Source: Saccharopolyspora_C sp040643635
Lineage (GTDB): Bacteria; Actinomycetota; Actinomycetes; Mycobacteriales; Pseudonocardiaceae
Length of the DNA stretch: 64,000 nt
Assembly (NCBI RefSeq): GCF_040643635.1
Contig: NZ_JBEYUS010000027.1
Span: 1-64,000, forward strand
Reading direction: 5' to 3'
In this document: positions 59,240 to 64,000 of the stretch, in pieces
Numbering within the stretch: the stretch's first letter is position 1
How the letters are laid out: each line of letters begins with the position of its first letter
Position numbers and translations under genes: made by a program
The notes under the pieces: generated by a model
Database searches by the model: none
What the model saw: the letters and a program-made list of their open reading frames with translations, nothing else
What the model was told of the DNA's origin: nothing

Positions 59240-60589
59240 TCAGACGACGCCGAGGGACAGCATCGCGTCGGCGACCTGCGTGAAGCCGGCGATGTTGGCG
59301 CCCGCGATGTAGTTGCCGGGAGTGTCGTACTCGTCGGCGGTCTGCAGGCAGCGGTCGTGGATGCCGCGCATGATCTCGGCGAGCCGCTGCTCGGTGTGCT
59401 CGAACGTCCACGAGTCGCGCGAGGCGTTCTGCTGCATCTCCAGCGCGGAGGTCGCGACGCCGCCCGCGTTCGCCGCCTTGCCCGGCGCGAACTTCACGCC
59501 CGCGTCGGTCAGGTACTTGATGGCGTCCGGCGTGGTGGGCATGTTCGCGCCCTCCGCGACGATCTTGCAGCCGTTGCGGACCAGTTCGGCCGCGTGGTCG
59601 GCGTCCAGCTCGTTCTGGGTGGCGCAGGGCAGCGCGATCTCGCACGGCACGTCCCAGGCCGCACCACCGGTGATGAACCGGACGCCGTTGCCGCGGTCGG
59701 TGGCGTACTCGTCGATGCGGGCGCGCCGCACCTCCTTGATGTCCTGCAGCAGGGCGACGTCGATGCCCTTCTCGTCCACCACGTAACCGCTGGAGTCCGA
59801 ACAGGCCACGACGGTGCCGCCGAGCTGGTGCACCTTCTCGATCGCGTACTGCGCGACGTTGCCCGAACCGGACACGACGACCCGCTTGCCGTCGAAGGAA
59901 TCCCCGGCGGCCTTGAGGATCTCGTCCACGAAGAACACCGTGCCGTAGCCGGTGGCCTCCGGGCGCACCTGGGAACCGCCCCAGCTGAGGCCCTTGCCGG
60001 TGAGCACACCGGACTCGTAGCGGTTGGTGATCCGCTTGTACTGGCCGAACAGGTAGCCGATCTCCCGGCCGCCGACCCCGGTGTCCCCGGCGGGAACGTC
60101 GGTGTACTCGCCGATGTGCCGGTACAGCTCGGTCATGAACGACTGGCAGAACCGCATGACCTCGCCGTCGGAACGGCCCTTCGGGTCGAAGTCGGAGCCG
60201 CCCTTGCCGCCGCCGATCGGCATGCCGGTCAACGAGTTCTTGAAGATCTGCTCGAAACCGAGGAACTTCACGATGCCCAGGTAGACGCTGGGGTGGAACC
60301 GCAGGCCGCCCTTGTACGGCCCGAGCGCGGAGTTGAACTCGACGCGGAACCCGCGGTTGATCTGCACCGATCCCTTGTCGTCCACCCACGGCACCCGGAA
60401 GATGATCTGCCGTTCCGGCTCGCACAGGCGGCGGATGACCTCGGCGTCGACGTACTGCGGGTGCTTGGCGACGACCGGGCGGAGGCTGTCGAGGACTTCG
60501 TGCACCGCCTGGTGGAACTCGTCCTCACCGGGGTTGCGGTGCAGCACCTCGTCGTAGATGTCCTGAAGCTTCTCGTCGAGATTCGCCAC
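59240..60589 (-). CDS. gdhA: NADP-specific glutamate dehydrogenase
   Basis: A 449-residue hexameric-type Glu/Leu/Phe/Val dehydrogenase: GLRFHPSVYLGIVKFLGFEQ, the active-site MPIGGGKGGSDFDPKG with the catalytic Lys, FCQSFMTELYRHIG, and VSGSGNVAQYA for the cofactor. It makes glutamate from 2-oxoglutarate, ammonia and NADPH in the cytoplasm. GTG at 60589 fits the family start (VANLDEKLQ) and has GGAGGAG eight bases upstream; the longer frame upstream is unlike the family. Monocistronic. Confidence 0.95.
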   Translation of the reverse strand: MANLDEKLQDIYDEVLHRNPGEDEFHQAVHEVLDSLRPVVAKHPQYVDAEVIRRLCEPERQIIFRVPWVDDKGSVQINRGFRVEFNSALGPYKGGLRFHPSVYLGIVKFLGFEQIFKNSLTGMPIGGGKGGSDFDPKGRSDGEVMRFCQSFMTELYRHIGEYTDVPAGDTGVGGREIGYLFGQYKRITNRYESGVLTGKGLSWGGSQVRPEATGYGTVFFVDEILKAAGDSFDGKRVVVSGSGNVAQYAIEKVHQLGGTVVACSDSSGYVVDEKGIDVALLQDIKEVRRARIDEYATDRGNGVRFITGGAAWDVPCEIALPCATQNELDADHAAELVRNGCKIVAEGANMPTTPDAIKYLTDAGVKFAPGKAANAGGVATSALEMQQNASRDSWTFEHTEQRLAEIMRGIHDRCLQTADEYDTPGNYIAGANIAGFTQVADAMLSLGVV

Positions 60590-60971
60590 AGCTCGCTCCT
60601 CCATCTCCTCGTGATCGCCCGGCGCGCGGCGGTCCGCACCGGTGCGCCACCCGGTGGGCACGGCCCGCTGCCAGCTTCGGTATCGCGGCGGCCCGACCCG
60701 CCGCCGCAGACCTTATCCCGGCCTCCGCGCCGCGAACGGCTTCCGGAACGACCCGCCGAAACATGCCCGAAACACACCGGAAACACCGCTTTACGGCGCT
60801 CACGCGCTACCTGGACGGCGAAAACCCGGTGAACGCAGGGGTTTCCGGCAGGTTGCGCGCCGATTGCACAGCTTGGCACGAGCGCGCACACCTGTCAGCA
60901 GCCGAGCGGCCGCGATCCGCGATGCGCCTTTCCCCGTGGCGTTGCTCACGAGTGGCCCTGATCACAGTGGA
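60590..60971. other. gdhA upstream region, no gene seen
   Basis: 382 bases between the gdhA start and the SSS terminator. It must hold the gdhA promoter. GGAAACACCG and GGGGTTTCCGG at about 60778-60856 are loosely inverted, but I see no recognisable riboswitch, operator or small gene. Confidence 0.35.
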
Positions 60972-61003
60972 ACGGGCCCGCCGGACGCCCCCGGCGGGCC
61001 CGT
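60972..61003 (-). terminator. hairpin terminator of SSS symporter gene
   Basis: ACGGGCCCGCCGG and CCGGCGGGCCCGT pair perfectly (13 bp) with a 6-base loop, 15 bases beyond the symporter stop on the minus strand. Confidence 0.75.
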
Positions 61004-61017
61004 GCGGAGCCGGTCGA

Positions 61018-62442
61018 TCAGCCGATCCGGGCGGGCTCCGCGGTGGCCGGAGAACGGCGTTGCACCACCGCGACGGCACCCAGCACCAGCAGGTTCACCG
61101 CCAGCCCGGTGAGCCCCGCGTTCACGCCGAACGGGTTCACCTGCAACACCGCCGACACCAGCACCACGCACTCCCCCGCGACCAGCCCGGCCAGCACCGC
61201 CGAGGACCGCACCGGCACCGGTTCCCGCAGCGCCAGCAGGTTCGCGGGCGCGAGCTGGATCATGCCGCTGTAGGTGAGCAGGTACAGGTTCGCCATCAGG
61301 TCCGGGCGCCCCAACGTCAACGCCAGCACCAGCACCGACACCACCGCCGCGGTGATCCGGCTCGCCCGCAGCCGCGCGCCCTCCGCCATGCCGGACGGCA
61401 CCAGGTTGCTCGACACCAGCGTCGCCACGCAGATCAGGCCGCCCGCGGCGGGCACCATCGCGCAGGCCGCGCCGCCGATCAGCACCACCGCCAGCAGCGG
61501 GGCGGGCAGCGTGCGCTGCGCCAGCTCCAGCAGCGCCGCGTTCTCCGCACCGGCCGGAGTGGTCGCGGCGGCGACCGCGTAGAAGCCGACCAGCACCGGG
61601 ATCGCCACCGCCACGGTGTACAGCGGCAGGAACACGTGGTTCGAGGCCACCGCCTTCGACGAGCGACCCGACAGCACCGCGGGCCAGCTCGACGGCAGCG
61701 TCATCGCCCCGAACCCGGCCGCGCTGACCAGGATGCTCGTCACGTACCAGGCGGTGCCGTAGGAACCGCCGGGCTGGATCGTCAGCAGCTCCCGCGCGCC
61801 CTGGAACACGGCGGTGAACAGCCCGCCCTCCGGTTGCCGCGCCAGCAGCACGCCGCCTGCGATCACCAGCAGCGCCACCACCATCAGCACGTCCTTCAGG
61901 TAGGACGTCGCCGCCACCCCGTGCAACCCCGACCACAGCACGAACACCAGCACCAGCAGCATCGCCACCACGACGCTCACCGTCCCGGTCCGCTCGTCAC
62001 CGGTCATGAACGACACGATCGTGCCCAGCCCGACCAGCTGCACCTGGATGACCGGCATGAAGAACACGATCGCCAGCACCGCCGTCAGCCCGCCCAGCAC
62101 CGGGCTGCGGAACCGGTGGCGCAGGTAGTCCGAGTTCGTCCGGTACCCGTGGCGCTTGCCGAGCCGCCACACCAGCGGCGCCACCAGGAACATCCCGACG
62201 TAGCCGAGCACCAGGTACGAGGGCATGTACATCGCGGCCACGCCACCGCCGAGGACCAGCCCGGAGATGCCGAGGAACGTGAAGGTCGTGAAGATCTCCC
62301 CCGCCTGCAGGAAGAACGTGGCCACCGCGCCGAAGCGGCGGCCACCGACGGTCCAGGCGGCCAGGTCGAACCCGCCGCCGCGCCTGCCGAGCAGGCCGAC
62401 GACGGCGATGAGCACCAGGCCGGACAGCGCGATCGCGATCAC
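61018..62442 (-). CDS. sodium:solute symporter (SSS/SLC5 family)
   Basis: A 474-residue carrier with about 13 helices: AAWTVGGRRFGAVATFFLQAGE is the first SSS motif, then GISGLVLGGGVAAMY and GFGAMTLPSSWPAVLSG. It imports an organic solute with sodium; members paired with DUF3311 proteins often carry monocarboxylates or pantothenate-like acids. The GTG start overlaps the DUF3311 stop (GTGA), so the two form one unit. Confidence 0.88.
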   Translation of the reverse strand: MIAIALSGLVLIAVVGLLGRRGGGFDLAAWTVGGRRFGAVATFFLQAGEIFTTFTFLGISGLVLGGGVAAMYMPSYLVLGYVGMFLVAPLVWRLGKRHGYRTNSDYLRHRFRSPVLGGLTAVLAIVFFMPVIQVQLVGLGTIVSFMTGDERTGTVSVVVAMLLVLVFVLWSGLHGVAATSYLKDVLMVVALLVIAGGVLLARQPEGGLFTAVFQGARELLTIQPGGSYGTAWYVTSILVSAAGFGAMTLPSSWPAVLSGRSSKAVASNHVFLPLYTVAVAIPVLVGFYAVAAATTPAGAENAALLELAQRTLPAPLLAVVLIGGAACAMVPAAGGLICVATLVSSNLVPSGMAEGARLRASRITAAVVSVLVLALTLGRPDLMANLYLLTYSGMIQLAPANLLALREPVPVRSSAVLAGLVAGECVVLVSAVLQVNPFGVNAGLTGLAVNLLVLGAVAVVQRRSPATAEPARIG

Positions 62443-62780
62443 GGGGCGTCCACCTTCCCGCCGCGCTCCGCGACCGGATCGGCCGGGTCAGCCGGGTCAG
62501 CCGGGTCGTCCGGTCCATCCGGGTCGTCGCCGGAGATCAGCCCGGCCGCTTCCTCGCGCCGCAGCACCCACGCCAGCAGCAGGCTGGTCAGCACGCACCA
62601 GCCGCACACCCACACCACCACCGACGGCAACCCGAACCAGGGCGCCGCCGTGTTGACGAAGGGGAAGAAGGGGGTGCCCAGCAGGGCGATCACCGGCAGC
62701 ACCAGCACCGCGTGGAACGGGCGCAGCGCTCCCCCCGTGCTCCGGGGCCCCGGTGGCCCGCTCCGCTCATGTCCGCTCAT
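62439..62780 (-). CDS. DUF3311 small membrane protein
   Basis: A 113-residue protein with two helices (about 24-45 and 50-78; PFHAVLVLPVIALLGTPFFPF and a Trp-rich second) typical of DUF3311, followed by an acidic Asp/Pro tail of DPA repeats (coding GGGTCAGCC units). DUF3311 proteins accompany SSS symporters as small partner subunits. ATG at 62780 has AGGAGG five bases upstream; the earlier in-frame start lacks one. Confidence 0.85.
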   Translation of the reverse strand: MSGHERSGPPGPRSTGGALRPFHAVLVLPVIALLGTPFFPFVNTAAPWFGLPSVVVWVCGWCVLTSLLLAWVLRREEAAGLISGDDPDGPDDPADPADPADPVAERGGKVDAP

Positions 62781-62911
62781 GTCAGCCTCCTGCGCAGGTG
62801 GCCGTCTCCGCCCGCGGATGTCGCGGGTCGAGCAGCGCACCGTGCGCCGGACACGCTAACCGGCCGCGGCCCGGAATCGTGCAGGTGCGCGCGGTGTCAC
62901 CCGCGGCGAGG

Positions 62912-63871
62912 TCAGCTCGCCGGGACCGGGGTGACCAGGGTGCCTTCGGCCAGGTAGCGCTCCAGGTTGCGGAAGGTGAGCTCTCCCATGGCTTCGCGGG
63001 TTTCGCGCGTGGCGCTGGCGATGTGCGGCAGCAGCACCACGTCGTCCCGGTCCAGCAGTGCCGCGGGCACGTTCGGTTCGTCGGCGAACACGTCCAGTGC
63101 GGCGCCCGCGAGCCGTCCCTCGACCAGCGCCGAGACCAGCGCGGGTTCGTCCACGACGCTGCCCCGGGCGATGTTGACCAGGTAGCCGCGCGGACCGAGC
63201 TCGGCCAGCACCTCCGCCGAGACCAGACCGCTGGTCCCGGCTCCCCCCGCGGTGGCGATCACCAGCACGTCCGCCCCGGCCGCCAGCTCCCGCGCCGAGG
63301 CGGCGTAGCGGTAGCCGACGCCCTCGACGGGCCGCCGCGAGTGGTACGAGATCTCGGCGCCGAAGCCCTCCAGCCGCCGGGCGATGGCGCGCCCGATGCG
63401 GCCCAGCCCCAGGACGCCGACCCGCTTGCCGCTGACCTTGGTGCGCAACCCGAAACCGCCCGGCACCCACTCGCCGCGCCGCACGTAGCGGTCCGCGGCG
63501 GACAACCCGCGCAGCACGTCGATCAGCCCGCCCACCGCGAGGTCCGCGACGCAGTCGGTGAGCACGTCGGGGGTGTTGCTCACGTCGATGCCGCGGGCGC
63601 GGGCGCGGGCCACGTCGGTGCGCTCGTAGCCGACTCCGAAGTGGACGATCGCGCCGAGCTCCGGCAGCGCGTCCATCAGCTCGTCGCTCACCCCGTAGCG
63701 CGCGCTGGTGACTGCGGCGACGACCTCGGCGCCGCGCTCGGCGAGGCAGGCGGCCGGATCGGACTGCTCGTGCAGGCGCAGCACCTCGTAGCGCGCCGCC
63801 ATCTCCGCCTCCAGCGAAGGCAGCAGCTCGCAGACCTGCAGGACGGTGCCGGACGGGGCGGACTGGGACAT
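62912..63871 (-). CDS. D-isomer-specific 2-hydroxyacid dehydrogenase
   Basis: A 319-residue NAD(P) enzyme of the D-2-hydroxyacid dehydrogenase family. Cofactor motif GVLGLGRIGRAIARRL near 150; catalytic Arg in NIARGSVVDE, Glu in VFADEPNVP and His in LLPHIASAT. It reduces 2-oxo acids such as glyoxylate or hydroxypyruvate, or oxidises D-hydroxy acids. AGGAGGAA before the ATG at 63871. Monocistronic in this window; DNA to 64000 shows nothing further that I can support. Confidence 0.9.
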   Translation of the reverse strand: MSQSAPSGTVLQVCELLPSLEAEMAARYEVLRLHEQSDPAACLAERGAEVVAAVTSARYGVSDELMDALPELGAIVHFGVGYERTDVARARARGIDVSNTPDVLTDCVADLAVGGLIDVLRGLSAADRYVRRGEWVPGGFGLRTKVSGKRVGVLGLGRIGRAIARRLEGFGAEISYHSRRPVEGVGYRYAASARELAAGADVLVIATAGGAGTSGLVSAEVLAELGPRGYLVNIARGSVVDEPALVSALVEGRLAGAALDVFADEPNVPAALLDRDDVVLLPHIASATRETREAMGELTFRNLERYLAEGTLVTPVPAS

Positions 63872-64000
63872 GCGGGGATTCCTCCTGCTGCGGCTCTCGC
63901 TGGGCTCCCCGCAGCCTAGGCCTGCGGTGGTGCCGCGCCGACACCGCTGCGGACGTGCCCGCCGGATCCCGCCGCGCGGGCCGACGGCCCGGCCACCCCG

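Noticed and set aside
60590..60971. Riboswitch upstream of gdhA
   Set aside because: No recognisable conserved core or paired terminator structure; only loose inverted stretches.
1..64000. CRISPR arrays, tRNA/rRNA genes, prophage or insertion sequences
   Set aside because: I looked for regularly spaced repeats, clover-leaf-like sequence and transposase or integrase motifs and saw none; the tandem array at 6297 has no spacers.

Overview
The window is about 64 kb of very GC-rich DNA with short intergenic gaps, GTG starts, GTGA/ATGA translational coupling, Tat-type signals, WhiB-era actinobacterial families (EspR-like XRE, MmyB-like XRE, MAB_1171c-like membrane protein, F420-type LLM oxidoreductase) and no rRNA, tRNA, phage or transposase genes that I can see. 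I infer a Pseudonocardiaceae-type actinomycete (Saccharopolyspora-like); the sequence alone does not prove the genus.

Layout, left to right. 1-4.97 kb: a three-gene, translationally coupled catabolic operon (enolase-superfamily dehydratase, aldehyde dehydrogenase, iron alcohol dehydrogenase) divergent from an IclR regulator. 5-6.4 kb: a CPA2 cation/proton antiporter, preceded by a 16-bp tandem array. 6.4-12.3 kb: a flavin monooxygenase, an FMN 2-hydroxyacid oxidase and a P450, all coupled, divergent from a stand-alone adenylate-forming ligase across an AT-rich, palindrome-bearing promoter region; this looks like a small uncharacterised biosynthetic module. 12.4-18.3 kb: TetX-like monooxygenase, TetR, alpha/beta hydrolase, MmyB-like regulator, a secreted Nep1-like (NLP) protein, a 55-residue membrane protein, and a GlxA-type regulator.

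18.3-23.7 kb: an Azt-type zinc uptake locus (ATPase divergent from permease, AztD paralogue, AztC lipoprotein, second AztD) around a Zur-like box in a 48-bp gap, followed by a 98-residue histidine-rich repeat protein. 24-31 kb: a small secreted four-cysteine protein, then a DeoR-controlled locus for C4 acid-sugar catabolism (GntP permease, SAF-domain oxidoreductase, DUF1537 kinase, class II aldolase) with a Cys-rich 69-residue ORF coupled to the permease.

31.3-44.5 kb: an EspR-like XRE gene, then eleven minus-strand genes from 42.45 to 31.77 kb that begin with a sedoheptulose-7-phosphate cyclase (2-epi-5-epi-valiolone synthase type) and continue with ROK cyclitol kinase, Zn-dehydrogenase, SDR, TIM-barrel epimerase, HAD phosphatase, membrane acyltransferase, second Zn-dehydrogenase, hydrolase, MFS exporter and LLM oxidoreductase. 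The first five match the acarbose-type C-M-L-N-O tool kit, but no aminotransferase, nucleotidyltransferase or glycosyltransferase is present, so the predicted product is a nitrogen-free, possibly acylated C7 cyclitol. I regard this as the most interesting system in the window. It is flanked by a MAB_1171c-like/ImmA pair.

44.6-49.1 kb: a scar made of truncated copies of three genes that are intact elsewhere in the window, then an amidohydrolase/TetR pair and a secreted GH92 mannosidase. 49.7-59.2 kb: organosulfur region: TetR, a 27-residue leader peptide followed by a perfect hairpin (attenuator-like), DUF4242 protein, acyl-CoA-dehydrogenase-like enzyme, and two taurine/sulfonate-type ABC importers bracketing a membrane hydrolase. 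59.2-63.9 kb: NADP-type glutamate dehydrogenase, a DUF3311/SSS symporter pair and a 2-hydroxyacid dehydrogenase.
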